From Actinoplanes sandaracinus (GTDB taxonomy: Bacteria; Actinomycetota; Actinomycetes; Mycobacteriales; Micromonosporaceae), in assembly GCF_030009775.1 (NCBI RefSeq), contig NZ_JASCTH010000013.1:214150-278149 (forward strand): a stretch of DNA of 64,000 bases, read 5' to 3'. Below, piece by piece: positions 27,039-36,462 of this stretch (its first letter is position 1; each line of letters opens with the position of its first letter). A program made the translations under genes and the position numbers. Below the pieces are notes generated by a model that saw only the letters and a program-made list of their open reading frames with translations, did no database searches and had not been told where the DNA came from.

Positions 27039-28208
27039 ATGAGCCACACCACCCGACGACTGCTCACCGGCGCTGTGCTGGTGCTTGCCGCCGGGGCCGG
27101 GGCGGTGGCCGCCCCCGTCGCCGCTGCGGCGGCCGGATCCACGGCCACCGTCGACGTGAACAGCGAGCTGAAGGCGCGGTCGGCGCCCCGCCTGACGGCG
27201 AGCGTGGTGGGTACGCTCACCGACGGCCAGAAGATCGCCGTCGACTGCGCGGTGACCGGTCAGGGCGTCCGCGGAAAGGTCCGCACCACCACGCAGTGGG
27301 ACCGCCTGGTCGATGGCCGCTACGTCTCGCACGCCTATGTCCGGACCGCGGCCGTCATCCGGCCCTGCGGCACGCAGGCCGGCGCGACGGCCGCGGTGAC
27401 CGGCAAGGTGCGCACGGGCGACGGCCCGGTCAATGTGCGCAGCGGCCCGTCCTCGGCGCACGCCGTGGTGCGCAAGGCCACCGACGGCGCCGCGGTGAAG
27501 ATCGCCTGTGCTGTGCCGGGCGCCAAGGTCAAGGGGACCGTGCGAACCAGCACCCAGTGGGACCGGCTGACCGACGGGCGTTACATCTCGCACGCCTACG
27601 TGATCTCCGGCGCCGTCAAGGCGTGCCCGCCCAGCGCGCCCGCGCCCACGGCACCCGCGCCCGCGCCCACGGCACCCGCGCCCGCGCCCACGGCACCCGC
27701 GCCCGCGCCCACGGCACCCGCGCCGGTGCTGACCCCGGACCAGTTCATCGCCGCCGCGGTGCCCGGCGCTCAGAAGGGCTGGCGGCAGTATGGTGTCCCG
27801 GCGTCGGTGACCATCGCCCAGGCGATCCTGGAGTCGGGCTGGGGCCGCAGCGGCCTCTCCTCGGTGGACCGCAACTACTTCGGCATCAAGTGCCAGAACG
27901 GCTACTACGGCACGCACGCCAACGGCTGCCACGTCTACACGACGACCGAGTGCGACAAGGCCGGCAAGTGCTTTCAGATCCGGGACGCGTTCCGGACGTA
28001 CGCGTCGATGGCCCGCTCGTTCGCCGACCACGGTCACTTCCTGAAGACCAACAAGCGGTACGCCCCGGCGTTCGCCCACACCAGGGACGCGGACAAGTTC
28101 ATCGAGCAGGTGTGGAAGGCCGGGTACGCCACCGACCCGAAGTACGTGGCCAAGGTGACCGGCATCATGACCAACTGCGATTTGTACCGGTACGACACCT
28201 GGAAGTAA
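27039..28208 (+). CDS. Secreted SH3-domain N-acetylglucosaminidase (GH73-type)
   Basis: A 389-residue exported peptidoglycan hydrolase. It has a signal peptide (1-33), two bacterial SH3-type modules (about 38-110 and 122-195, each with an RTxTQWDRLxDGRYxSHAYV core), a Pro/Ala/Thr linker of seven-residue repeats (about 200-228) and a C-terminal glucosaminidase domain (about 232-389) with TIAQAILESGWGRS (catalytic Glu in ESGWG) and RNYFGIKC. The six cysteines in the SH3 and catalytic parts fit an extracellular protein. The ATG has AAGGGG 8 nt upstream. Confidence 0.9.
   Translation: MSHTTRRLLTGAVLVLAAGAGAVAAPVAAAAAGSTATVDVNSELKARSAPRLTASVVGTLTDGQKIAVDCAVTGQGVRGKVRTTTQWDRLVDGRYVSHAYVRTAAVIRPCGTQAGATAAVTGKVRTGDGPVNVRSGPSSAHAVVRKATDGAAVKIACAVPGAKVKGTVRTSTQWDRLTDGRYISHAYVISGAVKACPPSAPAPTAPAPAPTAPAPAPTAPAPAPTAPAPVLTPDQFIAAAVPGAQKGWRQYGVPASVTIAQAILESGWGRSGLSSVDRNYFGIKCQNGYYGTHANGCHVYTTTECDKAGKCFQIRDAFRTYASMARSFADHGHFLKTNKRYAPAFAHTRDADKFIEQVWKAGYATDPKYVAKVTGIMTNCDLYRYDTWK
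27648..27731 (+). repeat. 21-bp tandem repeats encoding the PAPAPTA linker
   Basis: Four copies of a 21-bp unit (acggcacccgcgcccgcgcc type, starting at 27648, 27669, 27690 and 27711) encode the flexible linker between SH3 modules and the catalytic domain. The copies are virtually identical, which suggests recent slippage. Confidence 0.8.
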
Positions 28209-28227
28209 TACGCGGCTTACGCTCCTT

Positions 28228-30576
28228 ATGGTGGAGCGACGGAGGAACGGAGCGCGGCGGGCCACCGGCCCGCTGCTCTCCGTCTCCGTGCTTCTGGTGG
28301 GCCTGGTCGCCACCGTCCTGACGGCCACCGCGCTGCTCTCCGCTCAGCGTGACACCGCGCGCCGGGTCATGGACAAGCGTCACGAGACGGCCCGGGAGGC
28401 GATCCGCGCCGAGACCGAGCGATACCACCGCCTGGTCGAGACCCTGGCCGCCGGCATCGCCAACGACGCCGAGCTCACCTGGGAGGACTTCGACGGCGCG
28501 ACCAGCCCGCTGGTGGACGCGAAGCTGATCGGGGCGGCCCCGCTCGCGTTCGTGGTGCCCGTCCGTACCGAGGATCTCGCCGCCGCCCAGCGGCTGTGGC
28601 GCGAGCGCGGCGCCCTGGGCGTGACCTTCCGCCCCGACCCGAACCTCGACGAGCACTACTTCTCGGTGTTCGTCCGCCTGCTCGACGAGGCGGAGCAGGG
28701 AGTGCGCTCCGGCTCCGACGTCGCCGCCGAAGAACCGCTGGCGACCACCCTGGCCACCGCGCGCGACACCCACCAGGCCACCGTGTCGGACGCGTACGTG
28801 CTGATGCGCGACCGCCAGAAGCCGGCCGCCGAGCAGCAGCAGTCGTTCGTCTTCGCCGCGCCGGTCTGGACCCGGGAGAACATGTCCGAGTTCCGCGGCT
28901 GGGTGGTCTCCGGCCTGCGCGGCCGCACCTTCCTCCAGGACATCCTCGGCAAGGCCGGCGAGGGCCAGATCTCCGGCGACCTGGTGTCGGTCAACAGTGA
29001 CGGCATCCGGGCGACGGTCGCCAGTTGGGCGGGGCCGGGCGAGGCGGACCTGCATCGCTCGGATCCGATCCAGGTCGCCGACCGCGAGTGGATCCTGGAG
29101 ACCCACGGCGACTCCCGGCATCTGGCCGGCACCGGTTGGTACCTGCCGGTGATCGCGCTGGCCGGAGGCCTCGTCCTGACGGCGTTGCTGGCCTGGCTGG
29201 TGCACGTGCTGGCGACCAGCCGGGCCCGCGCCCACGCTCGGGTCGAGCAGGCCACCGCCGAACTGCGCGAGGCCGAGGCGGAGAGCCGCCGCCAGGCCGA
29301 TCTGCTGGGCGCGATCATGACGACCATCAGCGACGGGGTCAGCGTCGTCGACTCGCGCGGCTCGGTCCTGCTGGAGAACCCGGCGGCGAAACGGCTGCTC
29401 GGCCTCAACGAGGTCCCGAACGCCCCGGAGGACTGGCAGCAGCATTTCGGCGTGTACCGGCCCGACGGCCGGACGCCGCTGCCGCTGGAGGAGATGCCCC
29501 TCATCCGGGCGTTGAACGGCGAGTCGACCGACGGCGTCGAGGTGGTCATCCGCAACGCCGGCCAGCCCAAGGGCGTGCTGCTCAGCATCGACGGGCGGCC
29601 GCTCGACCCGAGCGCCGGCGAGCACGGCGCGGTAGCCGTGTGCCGGGACATCACCGAGCTGCGCCGCTACGAGACCGACCTCTCGATCTTCGCCGGTGTG
29701 GTGGCCCACGACCTGAAAGCGCCGCTGGCGTCCGTCCGCGGGCACGCCGAGCTGGTGATGGAGGACCTGCCGGAGACCGCGCCCGAGATGGCCGACGCCC
29801 GCGACGGGCTGCGCCGCATCGTGCGTGCCGTGGACCGGATGGACATGCTGATCGAGACGATGCTGGCGTACACCACCGCTCGGCACGCCCCGCTGCGCGC
29901 CGTCACCGTCCACCCGGCGCCGCTGGTCCGGGAGATCATCGAGGACCGGATCGCCGGGCTGGGCGCGGACGGGCCGGCGCCCGAGTGGTCGATCGAACCG
30001 CTGCCGCCGGTCCGGGCCGACCCGGCCATGCTGCGGCACGTCCTGGACAACCTGATCGGCAACGCCCTCAAATACGTCCGTCCCGGTGCGACGCCACGCG
30101 TCGAGGTGGTCGCCGGGCCCGCCGGTCCCGGGCAGGTGCGGATCGAGGTCGCCGACGGGGGCATCGGCATCCCCGACGCGGACAAGCCACACGTCTTCGA
30201 GTCGTTCCACCGCACCGAGGCGGCCGCCGGCTACGCCGGCACCGGTCTCGGCCTCACCATCTGCCAGCGCATCGTCCAGCGGCACGGCGGCGAGATCGGC
30301 GTCGCCGACAACCCCGGCGGCGGCACGCGTTTCTGGTTCACCCTGCCGGCCGCCGCATCAGTGAAGGAACCCGCCATGACCAGCGCCGACGGAAGTCCGG
30401 CCGAGAGCGACGACGCGGTCCGCGAGGCCTTGGAACGCGCCCTCGCCGAGCGCGCCGCGATGGTGGAGGCGGCCCGGCTGCCCGGCCTGGCGATGCCACC
30501 CGGGGCCGTGCCGGCCGTCGAGCCGGCGCCCGGCCGTCTCCGCGCGCCCGTCCCGGAGCGCCAGCACCGGGACTGA
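28228..30576 (+). CDS. CHASE-PAS hybrid-less sensor histidine kinase
   Basis: A 782-residue kinase. TM1 is at about 17-40, followed by an extracytoplasmic CHASE-type sensor (about 55-290) containing PLAFVVPV and DAYVLM strands, TM2 at about 303-328, a coiled-coil, a PAS domain (about 355-478), HisKA with the phospho-accepting His at H494 (VVAHDLKAPLASVRGH) and a HATPase domain (DNLIGNALKYV; ADGGIGIPD; GTGLGLTIC). After it there is an extra acidic helical tail of about 65 residues. The nearest response regulator is encoded convergently 27 bp downstream, which is the likely partner. Confidence 0.9.
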   Translation: MVERRRNGARRATGPLLSVSVLLVGLVATVLTATALLSAQRDTARRVMDKRHETAREAIRAETERYHRLVETLAAGIANDAELTWEDFDGATSPLVDAKLIGAAPLAFVVPVRTEDLAAAQRLWRERGALGVTFRPDPNLDEHYFSVFVRLLDEAEQGVRSGSDVAAEEPLATTLATARDTHQATVSDAYVLMRDRQKPAAEQQQSFVFAAPVWTRENMSEFRGWVVSGLRGRTFLQDILGKAGEGQISGDLVSVNSDGIRATVASWAGPGEADLHRSDPIQVADREWILETHGDSRHLAGTGWYLPVIALAGGLVLTALLAWLVHVLATSRARAHARVEQATAELREAEAESRRQADLLGAIMTTISDGVSVVDSRGSVLLENPAAKRLLGLNEVPNAPEDWQQHFGVYRPDGRTPLPLEEMPLIRALNGESTDGVEVVIRNAGQPKGVLLSIDGRPLDPSAGEHGAVAVCRDITELRRYETDLSIFAGVVAHDLKAPLASVRGHAELVMEDLPETAPEMADARDGLRRIVRAVDRMDMLIETMLAYTTARHAPLRAVTVHPAPLVREIIEDRIAGLGADGPAPEWSIEPLPPVRADPAMLRHVLDNLIGNALKYVRPGATPRVEVVAGPAGPGQVRIEVADGGIGIPDADKPHVFESFHRTEAAAGYAGTGLGLTICQRIVQRHGGEIGVADNPGGGTRFWFTLPAAASVKEPAMTSADGSPAESDDAVREALERALAERAAMVEAARLPGLAMPPGAVPAVEPAPGRLRAPVPERQHRD

Positions 30577-30603
30577 GCGTTCAAGGCGTGTTTCCCGCAC
30601 GCC

Positions 30604-30978
30604 TCAGCCCTCGGTGGCGACCCTCGGCGGCAGCAGCTGTGCGATCAGGGCCAGCAGTTGCGCCGGCACGAACGGCTTGAGCAGGGTCGCTGAGGCGCCC
30701 GCGGCCTCGGCCTGATTGTCGCCGGGCATCAGCGAGCCGCTGGCCACCACCACCGGGATGTGCCGCAGCGAGTCGTCGGCCCGGATCGCCCGGCACAGGT
30801 CGAGGCCGGTCATGTGCGGCATGTCGACGTCGGTGACGACCAGGTCGGGCCGGTGTTCCCGGATCGCCTGGAGAGCCGCCATCCCATCGGCGGCGGCCAC
30901 CACCCGGTGCCCGGCGCGTTCCAGGGAACGCTTGAGCACGTACCGGATGTCCTCGTGGTCTTCCGCAACTACGATCAC
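30604..30978 (-). CDS. Single-domain response regulator (CheY-like)
   Basis: A 124-residue receiver domain without an output domain, using the GTG at 30978 (GAGG 6 nt upstream). Acidic pocket E6-D7, phospho-acceptor D50 (VVTDVDMPHMTG), Ser of VVVASGS and Lys of LLKPF are present. The open frame extends to 31134 but the added residues do not look like protein. It probably acts as a phosphorelay or allosteric partner of the histidine kinase at 28228-30576. Confidence 0.85.
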   Translation of the reverse strand: MIVVAEDHEDIRYVLKRSLERAGHRVVAAADGMAALQAIREHRPDLVVTDVDMPHMTGLDLCRAIRADDSLRHIPVVVASGSLMPGDNQAEAAGASATLLKPFVPAQLLALIAQLLPPRVATEG

Positions 30979-31176
30979 CGTCGGCCTCGTTTCCGCTCGC
31001 GCCCGTCCCGTCCACTGGGATACCGAGTCACCCCGCCGTGGGGAAACGGTGGCGCACTCCGCCGGATTACCACCTCGAATGTGGACATCGACGGCGATAT
31101 GGCTATTTGTGGCTTCCGCGACGCGATCGAACATCGGCCCGGTTGGATGTCAAAGGTGGCCGAAAGGTCGATGTCT

Positions 31177-31200
31177 TCGTCTTGACCACTGTCAAGACGA
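31177..31200. promoter_or_regulatory. Perfect 10-bp inverted repeat just upstream of the LCP gene
   Basis: Arms 31177-31186 and 31191-31200 (TCGTCTTGAC, CACT spacer, GTCAAGACGA) are exact reverse complements. They end 16 bp before the GTG start at 31217. Length, symmetry and position fit a dimeric repressor operator; an RNA hairpin near the ribosome binding site is the alternative. Confidence 0.5.
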
Positions 31201-31216
31201 CCATGAGGGTGTTGGG

Positions 31217-32305
31217 GTGGAATCTGGGCTGGACAGCGGCGGGACGCCGATGGCGGAATCGGCGGACAAGGAGAAGACTCGCCGGAGTGGACGGTTCCGG
31301 GCGATGCCCGGCTGGAAGAAGGCCCTTCTGGTCCTCTCCGTGCTGATGCTCGTGACCGCGGGAGGTGTGACCGGCGGCGGTTACCTCCTCTACAGCCGTT
31401 ACGAGGGCAAGATCGAGCGCGCCGCCCTGCTGCCGGAGGCTCCGGCCGAGGAGATCGCGCAGACCGAGCGCAACTGGGAGTCGGGCCCCCTGAACCTGCT
31501 CCTGCTCGGCTCCGACTCGCGGGCCACCGAGTCCGGTGGGACCAGCCCGATCGGCGAGCGCTCGGACACCATCATGCTGGTGCACATCGCGAAGACCCGG
31601 GACAAGGCCGCGATCGTGTCGATCCCGCGGGACAGTTACGTCGACGTGCCGGCGAGCGGCGCCTGGAAGGGCGGCAAGAACAAGATCAACGCGGCCTTCG
31701 CGTTCGGCGGGGCCACGCTGACCGCCAAGACGGTGCGCCAGCTCACCGGCGTCCCCCTGGACGGCGCGATGATCGCGAACTTCGCCAGCATCCGCGACCT
31801 GGTCGGCGCGGTGGGCGGGGTCAACGTCTGCGTGCCATACGACGTGCGCTCCACCCACACCACGAGGGTCTGGGCGAAGGGCTGCCACGACCTCGACAGC
31901 GACACGGCCGAGGACTTCATGCGCCAGCGGTACGACGTGCCCGGCGGCGACTTCGGCCGGATGTACAACCAGCAGCTCGTCGTCAAGGGGATCATCGCCA
32001 AGGTGTCGACGAACGGCACGCTGACCAACCCGCTCGAACTCGACAGCCTGATCAGCATCGGAGCCGACTCGCTGACCGTCGACCAGAGCGTCGATCTGCG
32101 TGATCTCGCCTTCGCGGTCAAGGACATCAAACCCGCGGCCATCTCGTACGCGACCGTGCCCTACACCTCGGCGAGTCTGAAGACCTCGGCCGGCAGTGCG
32201 GTGAAGCTCGACGCGAAGAAGTCGGCGGAGATGTTCACGGCGCTCAAGGACGACACCATCGACCAGTGGCTCGCCGCCAACCCGCAGAAGACCCCGGGTA
32301 GCTGA
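31217..32305 (+). CDS. LytR-CpsA-Psr (LCP) family cell-wall ligase
   Basis: A 362-residue membrane protein. After a basic N-terminal region, one transmembrane helix lies at about residues 36-59, followed by the extracellular LCP domain: LNLLLLGSDSR, ERSDTIMLVHI, IVSIPRDSYVDVP, NKINAAFAFGG and the C-terminal RQRYDVPGGDFGRMYNQQ with the conserved Arg residues. LCP proteins attach wall polymers to peptidoglycan using polyprenyl-phosphate substrates. The GTG at 31217 (GAGGG 7 nt upstream) is chosen; the ATG at 31250 is the alternative and gives 351 residues. Confidence 0.88.
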   Translation: MESGLDSGGTPMAESADKEKTRRSGRFRAMPGWKKALLVLSVLMLVTAGGVTGGGYLLYSRYEGKIERAALLPEAPAEEIAQTERNWESGPLNLLLLGSDSRATESGGTSPIGERSDTIMLVHIAKTRDKAAIVSIPRDSYVDVPASGAWKGGKNKINAAFAFGGATLTAKTVRQLTGVPLDGAMIANFASIRDLVGAVGGVNVCVPYDVRSTHTTRVWAKGCHDLDSDTAEDFMRQRYDVPGGDFGRMYNQQLVVKGIIAKVSTNGTLTNPLELDSLISIGADSLTVDQSVDLRDLAFAVKDIKPAAISYATVPYTSASLKTSAGSAVKLDAKKSAEMFTALKDDTIDQWLAANPQKTPGS

Positions 32306-32315
32306 CCCGCGGGCG

Positions 32316-32334
32316 CCCCGCCGGCGCGGCGGGG
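32316..32334. terminator. Short GC-rich hairpin after the LCP gene
   Basis: An 8-bp perfect stem (32316-32323 with 32327-32334, loop GCG) begins 10 nt after the LCP stop codon. Confidence 0.5.
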
Positions 32335-32403
32335 GCACCACATCCGGGGGCGGTGTTAATCACCAGGCTTTTCCGGCCGGTTGCGCCTATTCTTGCTCCC
32401 GCC

Positions 32404-35400
32404 ATGTCGATATCGCCTGCCGCCACCGAGCTGCGTTCCCGCATTTCCGAGTTGTTGCCCCGCGACCAGCGCCGCCTGGCGCGCCGTCTCGACGGAACCC
32501 GGCGGATCCGCGACGATGCCGCCCGCTCCGCCGCCCTCGCCGAGATCACGGCCGAGGTCGAGCAGGCGCGGCTGCGGCTGGAGAGCCGGATCGCCTCGCT
32601 GCCCCGGATCACGTACCCGCAGGGCCTGCCGGTCAGCGGCCGCAAGGACGACATCGCCGCGGCGATCCGGGACCACCAGGTGGTCGTGGTCGCCGGTGAG
32701 ACCGGGTCCGGCAAGACCACCCAGATCCCGAAGATCTGTCTGGAACTGGGGCGGGGGATCCGCGGCCAGATCGGGCACACCCAGCCGCGGCGGATCGCGG
32801 CGCGCACCGTGGCCGAGCGCATCGCCGAGGAGCTCGACCGGCCGCTCGGGTCGACCGTGGGTTACAAGGTGCGGTTCACCGACCAGTCCGGTGACGACAC
32901 CATGATCAAGGTGATGACCGACGGCATCCTGCTGGCCGAGATCCAGACCGACCGGATGCTGTACCGGTACGACACGCTGATCATCGACGAGGCGCACGAG
33001 CGCAGCCTCAACATCGACTTCATCCTGGGCTACCTGCGCGAGCTGCTGCCGAAACGGCCCGACCTCAAGCTGATCATCACGTCCGCGACCATCGAGACCG
33101 AGCGCTTCGCCCAGCACTTCGCCGACGCCGCCGGCGAACCGGCGCCGGTCATCGAGGTGTCCGGGCGCACCTATCCGGTCGAGGTGCGCTACCGGCCACT
33201 GCTGACCACCACGGTGATCGACGACGACGAGATCCGGGAGGAGCCGATCGACCAGATCGACGGCATCGCGGCCGCCGTCGACGAGCTTCCCCGCGACGGC
33301 GACATCCTGGTCTTCCTCTCCGGGGAGCGGGAGATCCGGGACACCGCCGACGCCCTCAACAAGAAGGACCTGCGCGGCACCGAGGTCGTCCCGCTCTACG
33401 GCCGCCTCTCCGCCGCCGAACAGCACCGGGTGTTCGAGCGGCACAGCGAGCGGCGGATCGTGCTCGCCACCAACGTCGCCGAGACCTCGCTGACGGTGCC
33501 GGGCATCAGATACGTCATCGACCCCGGCACGGCCCGGATCAGCCGTTACAGCCACCGACTCAAGGTGCAGCGCCTGCCCATCGAACCGGTCTCGCAGGCC
33601 AGCGCCAACCAGCGCAAGGGCCGGTGCGGGCGGACGTCCGACGGCATCTGCATCCGGCTGTACTCGGAGGAGGACTTCGAGCAACGGACCGAGTTCACCG
33701 AGCCGGAGATCCTGCGGACCAACCTCGCCTCCGTCATCCTGCAGATGACCAATCTCGGGCTCGGCGACCTGCAGAAATTCCCGTTCATCGACCCGCCGGA
33801 CCGGCGCAACATCACCGACGGCGTCAAGCTCCTGGAAGAGCTCGGCGCCCTCGACGACCGCAAGCTCACCCCGATGGGCCGGCAACTCGCCCAGCTCCCG
33901 GTCGACCCCCGGCTCGCCCGCATGGTGATCGAAGGAGACCGGCAGGAGTGCGCCGCCGAGGTCATGGTGATCGCGGCGGCCCTGTCGATCCAGGACCCGC
34001 GCGAACGCCCCGCCGAGAAACAGCAGCAGGCCGACGAGAGGCACGCCCGGTTCACCGACAAGGAATCGGACTTCTTCAGCTACCTCAACCTGTGGCGCTA
34101 CCTGCGGGAGAAGCAACAGGAGCTGTCCGGCAACCAGTTCCGCCGGCTGTGCCGTGCCGAGTTCCTGAACTACCTGCGGGTCCGTGAGTGGCAGGACATC
34201 TACTCACAACTGCGGCAGGTCGCCCGTACCCTCGGTCTCTCCCTCAAGGAGGACTGGGAAGCGGGAGTCGCGGCGCAACCGGTGCACACGGCCATGCTCT
34301 CGGGTCTTCTCAGCCACATCGGCATGAAGGACCAGGAGAAGCGGGAGTACATCGGCGCCCGCGGCGCCAAGTTCGCGATCTTCCCGGGGTCGGCGCTGTT
34401 CAAGCGCCAGCCACGCTGGGTGATGTCCGCCGAGTTGGTCGAGACCAGCCGGCTGTGGGGCCGGGTGAACGCCCGGATCGAGCCCGAGTGGGCCGAGAAA
34501 CTCGCCCCGCACCTGGTCAAACACAGTTACAGCGAGCCGCACTGGGACGCCAAGATGGGCGCCGTCATGGCGTACGAGAAGGTGACCCTCTACGGACTGC
34601 CGATCGTGCCACGGCGCCGCATCGGTTACGGGCGGATCGACCCGGTCGTCTCCCGGCAGCTCTTCATCCAGCACGCGCTGGTCGAGGGCGACTGGGAGAC
34701 GCACCACAAGTTCTACGCCGAGAACCGCCGGCTGCTGGAGAAGATCACCGAGATCGAGAACCGGGCCCGGCGGCGGGACATCGCCGTCGACGACGAGACG
34801 GTGTACGCGCTCTACGACGCCCGGATCCCGGCGGAGGTGGTCTCCGCCCGCCACTTCGACGGCTGGTGGAAGAAAGCCCGCGTCGAGTCGCCCGACCTGC
34901 TCACCTTCACCCGTGAAGACGTCGTCAACGCCGGCCGGGACGCGATCGACCCCAACGGGTTCCCGGACGCGTGGATGGTGGCCGGCGGCGTCAGGCTGCC
35001 GCTGTCGTACTCGTTCGAGCCGAACTCGCCGGCCGACGGTGTCACCGTGCGGGTCCCGCTCGACCTGATCAACAAGATCGACGGCGACGACTTCGGCTGG
35101 TCGGTGCCCGGCTTCCGCAGGGACGTGGTGATCGCGCTGATCCGGGCCCTGCCCAAGCATCTGCGCACCAGCTTCGTGCCGGTGCCGGACTGGGCCGACG
35201 CCGTCCTCGACCGGGTCCCGGCCCGGCGGGGGCCACTTCCCGACGCCATCGGCGGCGAGCTGCGGCGGCTCACCGGGACCATCGTGCCCCGCGACGCGTG
35301 GCGGCCCGACCAGGTGCCCGACCACCTGCGGATGAACTTCCGGATCGTCGACGAGGCCGGCGAGACCCTGGCCGAGGGGCGCGACCTCGAGGTGCTGCGG

Positions 35401-36324
35401 CGGCAGCTCGCCCCCAAGGTGCAGGCGACCATCTCCCGCGCCGCCGGAAACCTGGAACGGCGCGGCATCACCGCCAACGACTTCGGGGCGCTGCCACGGC
35501 GGGTCGCCCAGGTGCGCGGCGGGTACGAGGTCAACGTCTGGCCGGCGCTGGTCGACGAGGGCGACAGCGTGGCCATCCGGGTGTTCGAGGACGAGGCCTC
35601 CCAACGGGTCGCGATGATCGCCGGCACCCGGCGACTGCTGCTGCTCACGCTGCCGCCGGCGGCGCGGTTCCTGCAGGGGCGGCTCGACAACCGGGCCAAG
35701 CTGGAACTGTCGCGGGGGAACCCGTACAAATCGATCGCCGACCTGCTCGACGACTGCGCGGGCGCGGCGATCGACCGGCTCGTCGCCGAGGCCGGGGGAC
35801 CGGTGTGGTCGTCGGTCGAGTTCGCGTCACTGCGCGACACCGTCCGGCAGGACCTGGTCGACGCGGTGGCCAACCTGGTCACCCAGGTGCGGGCGGTGCT
35901 GGCCACGGCGTACGACGTCGAGCAGCGACTCAAGTCGTCGCGCGACCCGTCGCTGCTGCCCGCGCTGTCCGACATCCGGCAGCAGCTCAAGGGCCTGGTG
36001 CATCCCGGCTTCGTGACCGAGGCCGGGTGGCGGCAGATCCATCAGATGCCCCGCTATCTGCGCGGCATCGTCCACCGCCTGGACCGGCTCGGTGGCAGCC
36101 TGGCGCGTGACCGCCAGCTCACCACCGCGATTCACGAGATCGAGTCGGAGTACCGCGAACTGCGCGCGTCGGCCCCGGCCAACGGGCCGGCCGAAGAAGG
36201 GCTGCGGGAGATCCGCTGGATGATCGAGGAGCTGCGGATCAACTATTTCGCGCAGGCTCTCGGAACCGCCTATCCGGTCTCCGACAAGCGCGTCTACAAG
36301 GCGATGGACGCCCTGCCGATCTAG
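32404..36324 (+). CDS. hrpA: ATP-dependent RNA helicase HrpA
   Basis: A 1306-residue DEAH-box helicase. Walker A is GETGSGKTTQ (about 98-107), the DEAH box is D195-E-A-H, with SAT (ITSAT) and QRKGRCGR (motif VI) following. The winged-helix/ratchet (HA2) and OB-fold regions and the long HrpA-specific C-terminal DUF3418 part (after about residue 700) complete the family length of about 1300. The start is taken at the ATG at 32404 because the N-terminal ISELLPRDQRRL block is the usual beginning; an in-frame GTG at 32353 is less likely. HrpA acts on mRNA and stalled ribosomes. Confidence 0.93.
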   Translation: MSISPAATELRSRISELLPRDQRRLARRLDGTRRIRDDAARSAALAEITAEVEQARLRLESRIASLPRITYPQGLPVSGRKDDIAAAIRDHQVVVVAGETGSGKTTQIPKICLELGRGIRGQIGHTQPRRIAARTVAERIAEELDRPLGSTVGYKVRFTDQSGDDTMIKVMTDGILLAEIQTDRMLYRYDTLIIDEAHERSLNIDFILGYLRELLPKRPDLKLIITSATIETERFAQHFADAAGEPAPVIEVSGRTYPVEVRYRPLLTTTVIDDDEIREEPIDQIDGIAAAVDELPRDGDILVFLSGEREIRDTADALNKKDLRGTEVVPLYGRLSAAEQHRVFERHSERRIVLATNVAETSLTVPGIRYVIDPGTARISRYSHRLKVQRLPIEPVSQASANQRKGRCGRTSDGICIRLYSEEDFEQRTEFTEPEILRTNLASVILQMTNLGLGDLQKFPFIDPPDRRNITDGVKLLEELGALDDRKLTPMGRQLAQLPVDPRLARMVIEGDRQECAAEVMVIAAALSIQDPRERPAEKQQQADERHARFTDKESDFFSYLNLWRYLREKQQELSGNQFRRLCRAEFLNYLRVREWQDIYSQLRQVARTLGLSLKEDWEAGVAAQPVHTAMLSGLLSHIGMKDQEKREYIGARGAKFAIFPGSALFKRQPRWVMSAELVETSRLWGRVNARIEPEWAEKLAPHLVKHSYSEPHWDAKMGAVMAYEKVTLYGLPIVPRRRIGYGRIDPVVSRQLFIQHALVEGDWETHHKFYAENRRLLEKITEIENRARRRDIAVDDETVYALYDARIPAEVVSARHFDGWWKKARVESPDLLTFTREDVVNAGRDAIDPNGFPDAWMVAGGVRLPLSYSFEPNSPADGVTVRVPLDLINKIDGDDFGWSVPGFRRDVVIALIRALPKHLRTSFVPVPDWADAVLDRVPARRGPLPDAIGGELRRLTGTIVPRDAWRPDQVPDHLRMNFRIVDEAGETLAEGRDLEVLRRQLAPKVQATISRAAGNLERRGITANDFGALPRRVAQVRGGYEVNVWPALVDEGDSVAIRVFEDEASQRVAMIAGTRRLLLLTLPPAARFLQGRLDNRAKLELSRGNPYKSIADLLDDCAGAAIDRLVAEAGGPVWSSVEFASLRDTVRQDLVDAVANLVTQVRAVLATAYDVEQRLKSSRDPSLLPALSDIRQQLKGLVHPGFVTEAGWRQIHQMPRYLRGIVHRLDRLGGSLARDRQLTTAIHEIESEYRELRASAPANGPAEEGLREIRWMIEELRINYFAQALGTAYPVSDKRVYKAMDALPI

Positions 36325-36462
36325 CGTCCACCCACCGTGGACCGGGCGGGCGACGCGCCTGCCCGATCCGCGGAAGGCCGCAAAGTTGCAGGTCGGTGCG
36401 CCCTCGGTGCTGTTCGGTCACGCCTCTGTCGTGGCCGTCCGGCGCCCATTAGGTTTCTCGGC

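Noticed and set aside
27640..27735. Short regular repeats that might suggest a CRISPR array
   Set aside because: The 21-bp units have no unique spacers and lie in frame within the Pro/Ala/Thr linker of a secreted hydrolase. The same reasoning excludes the repeats at 3984, 51501, 59221 and 60192.
25956..28328. Long minus-strand open frame continuing upstream of the GSP17M-like gene (nearly 1000 codons in total)
   Set aside because: Only the last 204 codons look like protein. The rest is antisense to the PAP2 start region and the glucosaminidase gene, is Arg/Gly/His-rich, and has no domain; a good ATG overlaps the PAP2 stop codon.
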